NCBI GenBank assembly: GCA_000432915.1
Contig: HF995249.1
Span: 1 to 34,085 of the forward strand
Reading direction: 5' to 3'
DNA: 34,085 bases
From: Firmicutes bacterium CAG:194
GTDB taxonomy: Bacteria > Bacillota > Clostridia > Lachnospirales > Lachnospiraceae
Below the pieces are notes generated by a model that was not told the DNA's origin, made no database searches, and saw only the letters and a list, made by a program, of their open reading frames with translations. Positions 16,524 through 23,792 of this stretch are shown piece by piece. The position numbers and the translations under genes are program-made. Numbering within the stretch: position 1 is the first letter of the stretch; each line of letters starts with the position of its first letter.

Positions 16524-18074
16524 TCAGGCTCTGTGCAGTATTCTGCGGATGTTATCCAGGAAAATGGCGCGTTCTCTTGCTTCAAATAACAGGAAGAAAT
16601 TCAGAAGAAAGCCCACAATACCACAAAGCAGAATATCTGCAACGACCATGCCCCAGCTTGTTGTCGTAATAAAGTGGTTCATGCCTGCAAATACTGCTGA
16701 CATGAGAAGTGTAACAAAAATATAGCGAAAGATCGTCGGGTAAAAGGCATGTTTGGGGAGCTCCAGACAATGCGCCGCATACATCGGTGTAAATGTCATG
16801 TTTTTGATGATGCCTAAGAAAGAGGAGGTTCCGGCAATAAAGTAGATTCCATACGGATGAAATGCCGGGATCTCCAGAAAAATAAAGACCACAATGACAT
16901 TCAGGACGCCCATTAATAGTGTGACGATCGAATTCCATTTTAACTTATTCACAACCGTATAAACGTTGAAAAGCGGGCTGATCGCACCGCCGACCAGTGT
17001 ACCGAGCATGATCAGAACGGTCAGCCTGTAGTAGACGGGCAGGATATCGCGTTCACTTGGCAGCCACATATAGTAAAAGGACATTCCAAATCCGATGATG
17101 TAGCAGAGAGGGATATTGGCGAAAAAGCCTGTCAGCTTCATGGCTGATTTCAGATCCTCTGTCAGTTCCTTTTTATTTCCCTTGGCAAAGCTGATCGTCA
17201 GGGAAGGGGTGAAGACGGCGGAAATCGTTTCATACAGGGTGTTGACTGCGGTCACGATCGTTGTGGAAGTACCGATATAGCCGCTTTCCGCTTTGCCGAT
17301 CCACAGATTGGTGATCAGTGTATCGATCCCGTTTGTCAGAGCCTGCCCCGCACGCATGATCGTATTCCAGACACCGGCGGAAAGAATCTCAATGACCGTA
17401 CGGATGTCAAAATATTTCCGGGAAACAACAATTTGCGGCAGAAGTTTTTTTGTATAATGAATATAGGTAAGGAACAGATATACGTTGGCAAGCAGTGTTG
17501 CATAGCCGATGTAGCTGACATGAACCGGTAAAAGGGTAAAGGTAACGATCAGCAGTGCAGCTTTTAAAATCTGGGACTCGATCGTACGGAGTGCGGACAG
17601 ATCCAGTCTGTTGGCTGCAAAGGTCGCTGTGGAAAAGGTCGTTGCGATGATCGTGACCATAAAGTTTATAAACATGGCCGCAAACAACAGTTTGACATCC
17701 GTTACAAGCGCCGGGGAAATGTTGACGAGCTTTTCCAGATACAGAACGACCAGTGTGCAGGGCAAAAGCAGAACCGCTACGATCACCAGATTGGCGTACA
17801 TGACGGAGTTGAAATAGCGATTGGCGCCTTCCGCATCATTCTGATGGATCTTGACCGTGATAAAACGCCCGGCCATGGAATTGAGCGCCATGGCGGCGAT
17901 CGCCGCATAGCTGACGAAATTATTGGCCATGGTAACAAAGCCCTGCGCTTCGGAACCGAGCTTGTAAATGACGGTCGGTGTGATCAGAAAGCTGATACCA
18001 AGGCTGACAAGGCAGGATAAAAGAGAGGCTGCCATATTAATGATAAGCTGTTTGTTTTTATCGGTTTCTTTCAT
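16524..18074 (-). CDS. Wzx-type polysaccharide flippase (MOP superfamily)
   Basis: 516 residues with about fourteen transmembrane helices, matching the lipid-linked oligosaccharide flippase branch of the MOP/MATE superfamily. The N-terminus has LLSCLVSLGISFLITPTVIYKLG and FVSYAAIAAMALNSMAGRFI; a mid-protein WNTIMRAGQALTNGIDTLI segment and FANIPLCYIIGFG are also typical. It would flip undecaprenyl-diphosphate-linked repeat units to the outer face. AAGGAT precedes the start and its own promoter lies upstream. It is cotranscribed with the sialyltransferase-like gene, suggesting both serve one polymer. No Wzy polymerase was recognised with confidence; a GT-C-like gene might fill that role. Confidence 0.88.
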   Translation of the reverse strand: MKETDKNKQLIINMAASLLSCLVSLGISFLITPTVIYKLGSEAQGFVTMANNFVSYAAIAAMALNSMAGRFITVKIHQNDAEGANRYFNSVMYANLVIVAVLLLPCTLVVLYLEKLVNISPALVTDVKLLFAAMFINFMVTIIATTFSTATFAANRLDLSALRTIESQILKAALLIVTFTLLPVHVSYIGYATLLANVYLFLTYIHYTKKLLPQIVVSRKYFDIRTVIEILSAGVWNTIMRAGQALTNGIDTLITNLWIGKAESGYIGTSTTIVTAVNTLYETISAVFTPSLTISFAKGNKKELTEDLKSAMKLTGFFANIPLCYIIGFGMSFYYMWLPSERDILPVYYRLTVLIMLGTLVGGAISPLFNVYTVVNKLKWNSIVTLLMGVLNVIVVFIFLEIPAFHPYGIYFIAGTSSFLGIIKNMTFTPMYAAHCLELPKHAFYPTIFRYIFVTLLMSAVFAGMNHFITTTSWGMVVADILLCGIVGFLLNFFLLFEARERAIFLDNIRRILHRA

Positions 18075-18108
18075 AAAGTGATCCTTTTCGTAAAATAATG
18101 CATGACAT

Positions 18109-18138
18109 AGTATAGCACGACAGGGATTCTTCTTTCAA
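18109..18138 (-). promoter_or_regulatory. extended -10 promoter for the flippase/sialyltransferase pair
   Basis: On the minus strand: TTGAAA, 18 bp, TGC-TATACT (extended -10), about 35 bp before the flippase start. Both hexamers are close to consensus. Confidence 0.55.
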
Positions 18139-18157
18139 TACATGGGGCTATTTCCGA

Positions 18158-18186
18158 TTGCAATATAGGCATCAAAATGATAAGAT
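18158..18186 (+). promoter_or_regulatory. promoter for the aminotransferase operon
   Basis: TTGCAA, 17 bp, TAAGAT. The same hexamers and spacing recur before the autolysin gene at 26322-26350. It diverges from the flippase promoter. Confidence 0.5.
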
Positions 18187-18250
18187 ATATCTATATGCTT
18201 TGTACCCTGTGTGATTTTATGCAGAAAGCAGGCAGAAGTGAGGTACGGAT

Positions 18251-19348
18251 ATGAAGATTATGCCAAACCGGCTTGACCGGGGGTTTTATCAATATCAGGA
18301 AGAATTTGAAAAAAAAGCGGTCGAAGTGCTGCGCAGCGGCTGGTATGTGCTGGGAAAAGAAGTCAGCAGCTTTGAAGAAGAATTTGCAGCTTATGTCGGC
18401 ACAAAATACTGCGTAGGGCTGGCAAGCGGACTGGATGCGCTCTGGCTGGCATTCCGTGTGCTGGGGATCGGAGCCGGGGATGAAGTGATCGTGCAGTCCA
18501 ACACATATATTGCCAGTGTTATGGGCATTACGATCAATGGTGCAACGCCGGTTTTTGTGGAGCCGGATGCATATTACGGGATCGATGCAGCAAAGATAGA
18601 AGAGAAGATCACACCAAGGACAAAGGCAGTGCTGGCGGTACATTTGTACGGACAGGCATGTCAGATGGACAAGATCTGTGAGATCACGAAAAAACACGGA
18701 CTGTATCTGGTCGAGGACTGTGCGCAGTCGCATGGAGCCGTGTATGACGGCAAAATGACGGGCAGCTTTGGTGATATCGGCTGTTTTTCCTTTTATCCGT
18801 CTAAAAATCTCGGCGCTTTCGGCGATGGCGGGGCGATCACCTGCAATGATCCGAAAATTGCGGCAGATATGAAGATGTATCGTAATTACGGCAGTGAAAA
18901 ACGGTATTATAATAAAGTGGTGGGAGCCAACTCCAGACTGGATGAGATCCAGGCGGGGCTTCTTCGTGTCAGACTTTCCCATATGGAAGAGCTGACACAG
19001 GAAAAGATAGAGATCGCAGCGCGTTACGACAGGGAGCTTTCCAATGCAGCCTTTACGCTTCCGCAGAAAAGACCGCATGCCAATCATATTTATCACCAGT
19101 ATGTGATCCGCACGGAGCATAGAGAAGCGCTGATTGATTATCTGAATAAAAAGGAGATCGGAACGATCATCCATTATCCGATCCCGCCGCATCTGTCAGA
19201 AGCGTATCAGAGCCTCGGCTATCACAAAGGCGATCTGCCGATCGCAGAAGCTTATGCGGATGAGGTGCTCTCTATTCCGATGTACAATGGAATGACGGAA
19301 GAGGAACAGACCTATGTGATCGAGGCATTGAATGCATTCAGACCTTAA
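18251..19348 (+). CDS. DegT/DnrJ/EryC1/StrS sugar aminotransferase, FdtB/QdtB-like
   Basis: A 365-residue PLP enzyme that would put an amino group on C3 (less likely C4) of a dTDP-keto-deoxyhexose. It has GLASGLDALWLAF for phosphate binding, VHLYGQ, VEDCAQSHGA, and the PLP lysine in SFYPSKNLGAFGDGGA (Lys about 186), followed by the RNYGS and NSRLDEIQAGLL stretches. The next gene is a 3,4-ketoisomerase-like cupin, the combination that makes dTDP-3-amino-3,6-dideoxyhexoses (FdtA/FdtB, QdtA/QdtB). This neighbour favours the C3 aminotransferase reading. No N-acyltransferase of the FdtC type is adjacent. Confidence 0.88.
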   Translation: MKIMPNRLDRGFYQYQEEFEKKAVEVLRSGWYVLGKEVSSFEEEFAAYVGTKYCVGLASGLDALWLAFRVLGIGAGDEVIVQSNTYIASVMGITINGATPVFVEPDAYYGIDAAKIEEKITPRTKAVLAVHLYGQACQMDKICEITKKHGLYLVEDCAQSHGAVYDGKMTGSFGDIGCFSFYPSKNLGAFGDGGAITCNDPKIAADMKMYRNYGSEKRYYNKVVGANSRLDEIQAGLLRVRLSHMEELTQEKIEIAARYDRELSNAAFTLPQKRPHANHIYHQYVIRTEHREALIDYLNKKEIGTIIHYPIPPHLSEAYQSLGYHKGDLPIAEAYADEVLSIPMYNGMTEEEQTYVIEALNAFRP

Positions 19349-19376
19349 AAGACCTCAGAGAATGAAGGAGAAATGA

Positions 19377-19823
19377 ATGAACATAAAAGAGCAGTATAAG
19401 ATTCTGGAATTTGGAGAATATGGGGATGAGAGAGGAAATCTTGTAGTAGCGGAAGGAAACGGAAAGGATATCCCTTTTGCGATTAAACGTGTCTTTTATA
19501 TGTATGGATCCGATGCTACGGTGATTCGTGGGCAGCATGCAAACCGTAAGACGGAATTTGTGCTGATCAATGTCAGTGGGACAAGCAAGGTAAAGGTCGA
19601 TAACGGTTATGAAACAGACGTGATCGAGCTGAATAAGCCGCGTATGGGATTGTATCTGCCGACAATGCTCTGGAAGGATATGTATGATTTTTCCGCCGAC
19701 AGTGTGCTGCTCTGCCTGGCAAGCGAACACTATGACGGCAGTGAATATATTCGGGACTATAATGAATATCTGAAGGAAGTGCGTTCCGTTGCTGCTTCGG
19801 AAGAGAAGGAACAGGATAAATAA
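19377..19823 (+). CDS. sugar 3,4-ketoisomerase-like cupin (FdtA/QdtA/WxcM family)
   Basis: 148 residues, single cupin domain. It has GDERGNLVVAEG, the core RGQHANRKTEFVLINVSG, and GLYLPTMLWKDMYDFS plus LLCLASEHYDGSEYIRDY, all typical of dTDP-4-keto-6-deoxyglucose 3,4-ketoisomerases. His54 aligns with the first active-site His, but the second (His in FdtA-type RGxHAH) is Asn56 here, as in some WxcM-like proteins; this could change stereochemistry. AAGGAG lies 6 bases upstream of the chosen ATG. It follows the aminotransferase by 28 bp. It likely converts the 4-keto to the 3-keto sugar for amination. Confidence 0.85.
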   Translation: MNIKEQYKILEFGEYGDERGNLVVAEGNGKDIPFAIKRVFYMYGSDATVIRGQHANRKTEFVLINVSGTSKVKVDNGYETDVIELNKPRMGLYLPTMLWKDMYDFSADSVLLCLASEHYDGSEYIRDYNEYLKEVRSVAASEEKEQDK

Positions 19824-20783
19824 ATGAGCAAAATATCAATTGTAATACCGGTTTATTATAACGCAGACACGTTGATGCTTTTGTACGAGGATATGAAGCA
19901 GAAGATTCTTGGAAAGCTCGGAGATTACGAGCTTGTATTTGTGGATGACGGTTCTGGTGACAACTCATGGGAAGTGATGAATGATATCCGCAAAATGGAT
20001 CGGAATGTGCAGTGTGTCAAGCTTTCCCGTAATTTCGGAGAACATGCGGCACTTCTGGCGGGACTTTCCGTCTGCACGGGCGATTGCGCCGTGACAAAGC
20101 AGGCTGACCTGCAGGAAGACTCGGAGATTATTCTGGAAATGTATGAAAGCTGGAAAAAGGGCAATAAAGTCGTGTTGGCAGTGCGGAAGGAACGAGATGA
20201 AAATCCGGTCAAAAAGTTTTTTGCACATATGTATTATGTGATCATACACAAATTCGTACAGGAAAGAATGCCTGTAGGCGGCTGTGACTGCTATCTGATC
20301 GACAGACAGGTCATTGAAGTGCTGGAAAGACTGGATGAGAAAAACTCTTCCCTGACACTGCAGGTGCTGTGGGCAGGCTTCCAGACCGACCAGATCTATT
20401 TCCACCGCAGAGACCGTGAGATCGGCAAATCACGCTGGACACTCGGTAAGAAGATAAAGCTTGCCATGGATTCCATGATGAGTTTCTCTTATGCACCGAT
20501 CCGGTTTATGTCCGGTGTGGGTGTTGTGTTCTTTATTATTGCGCTTCTTATGATGATTGAGGTGATCGTGGAGAAATTTACGGTCGGAACACCAATCCTT
20601 GGATGGGCTTCCATCATGTGCGTTGTATTGTTTTCTTTTGGTATCATGATGCTGATGATGGGTGTGCTTGGTGAGTATGTCTGGCGTGCACTGGATGCGT
20701 CCAGAAACAGACCGCCTTATCTGATCGACCATGTGGAAAAATCCGGTCAGACAGATACAATGAAATCTGATTCGCAGCCATAA
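19824..20783 (+). CDS. GtrB/ArnC-type undecaprenyl-phosphate glycosyltransferase
   Basis: 319 residues: a GT2 domain (about 1-215) with ISIVIPVYYN and FVDDGSGDNS, the metal-binding QADLQEDSEI and the RRDREIGKSRWTLGKK interface segment, then two C-terminal transmembrane helices (about 233-255 and 265-290). This layout belongs to GtrB-like enzymes that attach a sugar to undecaprenyl phosphate. The usual MDADLQDPPE site is changed to KQADLQEDSE; Asp is kept. It is immediately adjacent to the cupin (start one base after its stop), so it likely uses the amino-deoxy sugar as donor (inference). A GtrA flippase is encoded at 23793. Confidence 0.87.
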   Translation: MSKISIVIPVYYNADTLMLLYEDMKQKILGKLGDYELVFVDDGSGDNSWEVMNDIRKMDRNVQCVKLSRNFGEHAALLAGLSVCTGDCAVTKQADLQEDSEIILEMYESWKKGNKVVLAVRKERDENPVKKFFAHMYYVIIHKFVQERMPVGGCDCYLIDRQVIEVLERLDEKNSSLTLQVLWAGFQTDQIYFHRRDREIGKSRWTLGKKIKLAMDSMMSFSYAPIRFMSGVGVVFFIIALLMMIEVIVEKFTVGTPILGWASIMCVVLFSFGIMMLMMGVLGEYVWRALDASRNRPPYLIDHVEKSGQTDTMKSDSQP

Positions 20784-20789
20784 CAGAGA

Positions 20790-20812
20790 CGAGATACGCT
20801 CTGCGAATCTCG
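20790..20812. repeat. CGAGAT...ATCTCG hairpin of a REP-like element
   Basis: A 6-bp stem with an inner CGC/GCG pairing, just after the GtrB stop. With the adjacent hairpin it makes a compact palindromic intergenic block. Confidence 0.5.
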
Positions 20813-20830
20813 CCCTGATTAGCGGTCGTC

Positions 20831-20858
20831 AAATGCACCGCATAAATGCGTGCATTTT
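20831..20858 (+). terminator. probable terminator of the aminotransferase operon
   Basis: AAATGCA and CGCA pair with TGCG and TGCATTT (one bulged C), followed by a short T-run broken by CC. The T-run is weak, but it is the best stop signal after the GtrB gene. Confidence 0.45.
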
Positions 20859-20877
20859 CCTCGTCGCCATAACAAAA

Positions 20878-20900
20878 AAGCAGCCTGATAAAGGCTGCTT
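20878..20900 (-). terminator. intrinsic terminator of the YuiD-like gene
   Basis: Perfect 9-bp arms AAGCAGCCT and AGGCTGCTT around a 5-base loop; on the minus strand the stem runs into TTTTTTG. It lies 19 bp past the stop. Confidence 0.85.
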
Positions 20901-20918
20901 AAAACATAAGATAGATAT

Positions 20919-21371
20919 TTAACCAAGGATGACAGCGATGACAATACCGAGCAAGGCGCCCATGGCAACCTGCAGTTTGGTATGACCGACAAATTCTTTT
21001 AATTTTTCTTCGGCAGTCAGTGTACTGTTCCCCATGCTTTTAAAAATATCCATCATTTCGTTCAGGATCTTTGCCTGTTTGCCTGTTTCGAAGCGGACGC
21101 CCATGGCATCATGCATGACAATGATCGCAAAAATGGCAGCAATGGCAAATTCCGGACTTGCCGGCCCACAGTGGAGAAAAGTCGTACCCGCGAGAGCACA
21201 GACAGTTGCGGAATGGGCGCTTGGCATTCCACCGTCGCCAACCAGTCGTTCCCAGACAAATTTTTTGTTTATGATCAGATGTGTGATGGTTTTGAGGATC
21301 TGTGCACAAAGCCATCCGGTCACGGCATTGATCAGTATCGTATTATGGAGCAGTTCTTCTAAATAGTTCAT
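20919..21371 (-). CDS. divergent PAP2 (DUF212) family membrane protein, YuiD-like
   Basis: 150 residues, four predicted transmembrane helices. It has WERLVGDGGMPSAHSATVCALA and the IVMHDAMGVRFETGKQAKILNE segment that define the divergent-PAP2 family (B. subtilis YuiD). The PSAH stretch resembles the PAP2 phosphatase motif, so a role on lipid phosphates such as undecaprenyl pyrophosphate has been suggested, but none is established here. AGGT upstream and a TTGTAG-17-TATACT promoter support the start. It is a single-gene unit, divergent from the Spo0A-like gene. Confidence 0.88.
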   Translation of the reverse strand: MNYLEELLHNTILINAVTGWLCAQILKTITHLIINKKFVWERLVGDGGMPSAHSATVCALAGTTFLHCGPASPEFAIAAIFAIIVMHDAMGVRFETGKQAKILNEMMDIFKSMGNSTLTAEEKLKEFVGHTKLQVAMGALLGIVIAVILG

Positions 21372-21409
21372 GTTTTACCTCATTTGTTCAAAATTCCAAT
21401 ACATTCTCC

Positions 21410-21438
21410 AGTATACCCCATTCTTTGCAAAACTACAA
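21410..21438 (-). promoter_or_regulatory. promoter of the YuiD-like gene
   Basis: On the minus strand: TTGTAG, 17 bp, TATACT, about 40 bp before the start. Confidence 0.45.
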
Positions 21439-21502
21439 TTGCAGAAACGAGAGGAATAGAAAAAAATTATGTAGTAAAGAAATGTATTAAACGGCGGATA
21501 AA

Positions 21503-21536
21503 TTGTCGATGAAAACGATTAGACAAGTTATGACAA
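21503..21536. promoter_or_regulatory. cluster of 0A-box-like sites
   Basis: Three TTGTC cores: TTGTCGAT (21503-21510, plus), TTGTCTAA (21519-21526, minus) and TTGTCATA (21529-21536, minus), against the Spo0A-box consensus TTGTCGAA. The first two differ at one position, the third at two. They overlap or flank the -35 of the Spo0A-like gene. Confidence 0.4.
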
Positions 21537-21548
21537 AAAATGTATGAT
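21520..21548 (+). promoter_or_regulatory. sigma-A-like promoter of the Spo0A-domain gene
   Basis: TAGACA, 17 bp, TATGAT; both hexamers are 5 of 6 to consensus, about 58 bp before the start. It is overlapped by 0A-box-like sites. Confidence 0.6.
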
Positions 21549-21606
21549 TATCCTATAGTCGCAATTTGATTTTTAATCTATTATCTATTAATAGAGGGGG
21601 AGAAGT

Positions 21607-21999
21607 ATGAAAAAAATGTGTGAAAGTTTGGAAAAACAAATGTATGTGACGAAGCTGCTGCTGAGTCTGGGTGTTCCGGCGCATTTGAAGGGCTATCATT
21701 ATCTGAGATCAGCCATCCTTCGCTCCGAACAGGACATAGAAGTAGTAAGCAGTGTGACAAAGCTGTTATATCCGGATGTCGCAAGGGAATATAATACATC
21801 CGTACAAAAGGTAGAACGGGCTATTCGTAATGCGATAGAGGTTTCCTGGATGCGAGGTAATATTGAATCCATGGAAGAAATGTTCGGGTTTTCTGCGCAT
21901 TCCGGAAAAGGCAGACCGACAAACAGCGAATATATTGCCAGAGTCGCAGACGCAGTTCATCTGGCATTCCTGGAGGAGTACCGGATACAGGCAAAATGA
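21607..21999 (+). CDS. stand-alone Spo0A C-terminal (effector) domain protein
   Basis: 130 residues. It matches the Spo0A DNA-binding domain: LGVPAHLKGYHYLRSAI, VTKLLYPDVAREY, VQKVERAIRNAIEVSWMRG (recognition region) and RPTNSEYIARVAD at the C-terminus. Full Spo0A is about 260 residues with an N-terminal receiver domain; here no receiver exists and GAGGGGGAG just before the ATG rules out a longer frame. Without phosphorylation control it may compete with Spo0A at 0A boxes or act constitutively. It has its own promoter and terminator. The match is strong; the function is inferred. Confidence 0.88.
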   Translation: MKKMCESLEKQMYVTKLLLSLGVPAHLKGYHYLRSAILRSEQDIEVVSSVTKLLYPDVAREYNTSVQKVERAIRNAIEVSWMRGNIESMEEMFGFSAHSGKGRPTNSEYIARVADAVHLAFLEEYRIQAK

Positions 22000-22005
22000 A
22001 CAAAC

Positions 22006-22051
22006 AGGAGATATACCCGGAGGCGACTTGGCGGGGATATCTCCTTTTTTT
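22006..22051 (+). terminator. intrinsic terminator of the Spo0A-domain gene
   Basis: Arms AGGAGATAT and ATATCTCCT form a 9-bp stem (with inner CC/GG pairs), followed by seven Ts. Confidence 0.88.
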
Positions 22052-22080
22052 ACAGGATATGAAATAAAAGCAGGCAGTCA

Positions 22081-22110
22081 TTTACAAAAGGCAGTCTTTT
22101 GGTGTATGAT
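22081..22110 (+). promoter_or_regulatory. promoter of the neuB operon
   Basis: TTTACA, 18 bp, TATGAT; each hexamer is 5 of 6 to consensus, about 73 bp before the start. A TGCAGA-AGGC-TCTGCA hairpin lies at the likely 5' end of the transcript (22114-22129). Confidence 0.5.
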
Positions 22111-22182
22111 ACATGCAGAAGGCTCTGCACATAAAATGTGGAGAAAAGAAGCAGAATAGAATATACAGTTAGGAGAAGTGAC

Positions 22183-23064
22183 ATGGCAAATAAAGAAATC
22201 CATATTGGCGATTATGTGATCAGTGAAACGAGTCGCCCATATATGATCGCAGAGATCGGAATCAATCATAACGGAGATATTAATATTGCAAAGAAGCTGA
22301 TGGATGCAGCAAATGCGACAGGCTGGAACAATGTGAAGTACCAGAAGCGTACACCGGAGCTGGCAGTTCCGGAAGCACAGAAAAGCGTTCCAAAGTCAAC
22401 CCCATGGGGGGATATGACATATCTGGAATACAAGTACAGAGTAGAGTTTGAGAAACCGGAATACGATATCATAGATGCTTACTGCAAGGATAAGGGAATG
22501 ACATGGAGTGCTTCTCCGTGGGATATGCCGTCTCTGGAATTTTTACTGCAGTATGATGTACCGTATATCAAGATCGCCAGTGCATCCAACGGAAGGGATG
22601 AGATGATCGCCGAGGCAGCCAAATCCGGAAAGCCTGTTATATTATCCACAGGTATGACAACAATGGATGAGATCGACCATGCGGTAGAAGTGCTGGAGAA
22701 AAACGGACACGGTGATTATATTCTGATGCATACAAACAGTGCGTATCCGGCTCCTGTCAAGGATCTGAACATGCGTATGATCCAGACACTGAAGGATCGC
22801 TTTGACTGTCTGGTAGGCTACAGCGGACATGAGGAAAATCTGGAGCCGACGATCGCAGCAGTTGTACTCGGTGCCTGCTGTATCGAAAGACATGTTACTC
22901 TTTCTCATGATATGTGGGGAAGTGATCAGAAGGCAAGCCTTGAAGTACATGCAATGGACATGCTCAACAAGCGTATCCAGAATGTATACGATTCTCTCGG
23001 TACAGGCATAAAATATATGTCAGAGAGCGAAGCTGTACAGCGTAAAAAACTGAGAACAGTTTAA
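22183..23064 (+). CDS. NeuB-family nonulosonic acid synthase lacking the SAF domain
   Basis: 293 residues. The NeuB catalytic barrel is complete: IAEIGINHNGD near the N-terminus (Glu24), SPWDMPSLEFL and YIKIASAS mid-protein, LSTGMTTMDEI, VGYSGHE (His216) and IERHVTL (His237). These two His align with the metal ligands of N. meningitidis NeuB. It condenses PEP with an N-acyl-hexosamine to give a nonulosonic acid. The usual C-terminal SAF/antifreeze-like domain is missing; the protein ends right where the linker would begin. The start is at 22183 with AGGAG 7 bases upstream, not the in-frame ATG at 22138. No NeuA- or NeuC-like gene is nearby. Substrate uncertain; the specific acid (Neu5Ac, legionaminic or other) cannot be decided. 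Confidence 0.87.
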   Translation: MANKEIHIGDYVISETSRPYMIAEIGINHNGDINIAKKLMDAANATGWNNVKYQKRTPELAVPEAQKSVPKSTPWGDMTYLEYKYRVEFEKPEYDIIDAYCKDKGMTWSASPWDMPSLEFLLQYDVPYIKIASASNGRDEMIAEAAKSGKPVILSTGMTTMDEIDHAVEVLEKNGHGDYILMHTNSAYPAPVKDLNMRMIQTLKDRFDCLVGYSGHEENLEPTIAAVVLGACCIERHVTLSHDMWGSDQKASLEVHAMDMLNKRIQNVYDSLGTGIKYMSESEAVQRKKLRTV

Positions 23065-23090
23065 AAGAAACAGGATAAAGTGAGGACGAC

Positions 23091-23783
23091 ATGAGCGTAA
23101 CAGAGGACAAAGTATTATCTATCGTGATTCCCTGCTATAACGAAAAGGACAACATTTTAAATATCGTGAAGCTTGTACAGGCTTCTCCGATCCCAAATAA
23201 AGAAATTATTGTTGTGGACGACTGTTCCACAGACGGAACAAGGGAGATCCTGGAAACAGAGATCCGTCCGCTTGTCAGCAAGATCATTTATCATGAGATA
23301 AACGGCGGGAAAGGCGCAGCGCTTTGCACAGGCTTTTTAGAGGCGACAGGTGATGTTGTCATTATCCAGGATGCGGATCTGGAATATGATCCGGCAGACT
23401 ATCCGCGTGTCGTAGAGCCGATCTTTGCGGGAAAAGCAAAGGTTATTTACGGTTCCCGTTTTTTAAACCAGCAGGCAAAAGGCTATCTGGCAAATCGTCT
23501 GGCGAATAAATTTCTGACCTGTCTTTCCAACCTGTTTACGAGGCAGCATCTGACAGACATGGAGACATGTTATAAAGCATTTCGCAGGGACGTGATCCAG
23601 AGCATTGATATTGAAGAGAAACGTTTCGGCTTTGAGCCGGAGATCACAGCGAAGATCTCCAAAAAGAGGATCCGGATCCATGAGGTTCCGATCTCCTACC
23701 ATCCGCGTACGACCAAGGAAGGTAAGAAGATCGGCTTTAAGGATGGATTAAGAGCAATTTACTGCATCTGGCGGTATCGATAA
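23091..23783 (+). CDS. DPM1-like GT2 glycosyltransferase
   Basis: 230 residues. It has LSIVIPCYNEKDNI, VDDCSTDGTREIL, the NGGKGAALCTGF stretch, IIQDADLEYDP with the DAD metal site, and ERIHEVPISYHPR-like C-terminal features of polyprenyl-phosphate mannosyl/glucosyl synthases. No transmembrane helix is present, so it differs from GtrB. The adjacent GtrA gene, whose ribosome binding site overlaps this stop, suggests an undecaprenyl-phosphate-sugar product to be flipped by GtrA. AGGAC precedes the ATG weakly. Confidence 0.88.
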   Translation: MSVTEDKVLSIVIPCYNEKDNILNIVKLVQASPIPNKEIIVVDDCSTDGTREILETEIRPLVSKIIYHEINGGKGAALCTGFLEATGDVVIIQDADLEYDPADYPRVVEPIFAGKAKVIYGSRFLNQQAKGYLANRLANKFLTCLSNLFTRQHLTDMETCYKAFRRDVIQSIDIEEKRFGFEPEITAKISKKRIRIHEVPISYHPRTTKEGKKIGFKDGLRAIYCIWRYR

Positions 23784-23792
23784 GGAGTGCAT

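Noticed and set aside
16524..18074. Drug-efflux MATE transporter
   Set aside because: The helix pattern and pairing with a glycosyltransferase gene fit the Wzx branch of the same superfamily better.
18191..19192. Minus-strand open frame of 333 codons
   Set aside because: It lies opposite the aminotransferase, whose PLP motifs are clear; composition is typical of an antisense shadow.
22138..22182. Longer NeuB N-terminus from ATG 22138
   Set aside because: AGGAG just before 22183 and the family's usual start make the shorter protein more likely.
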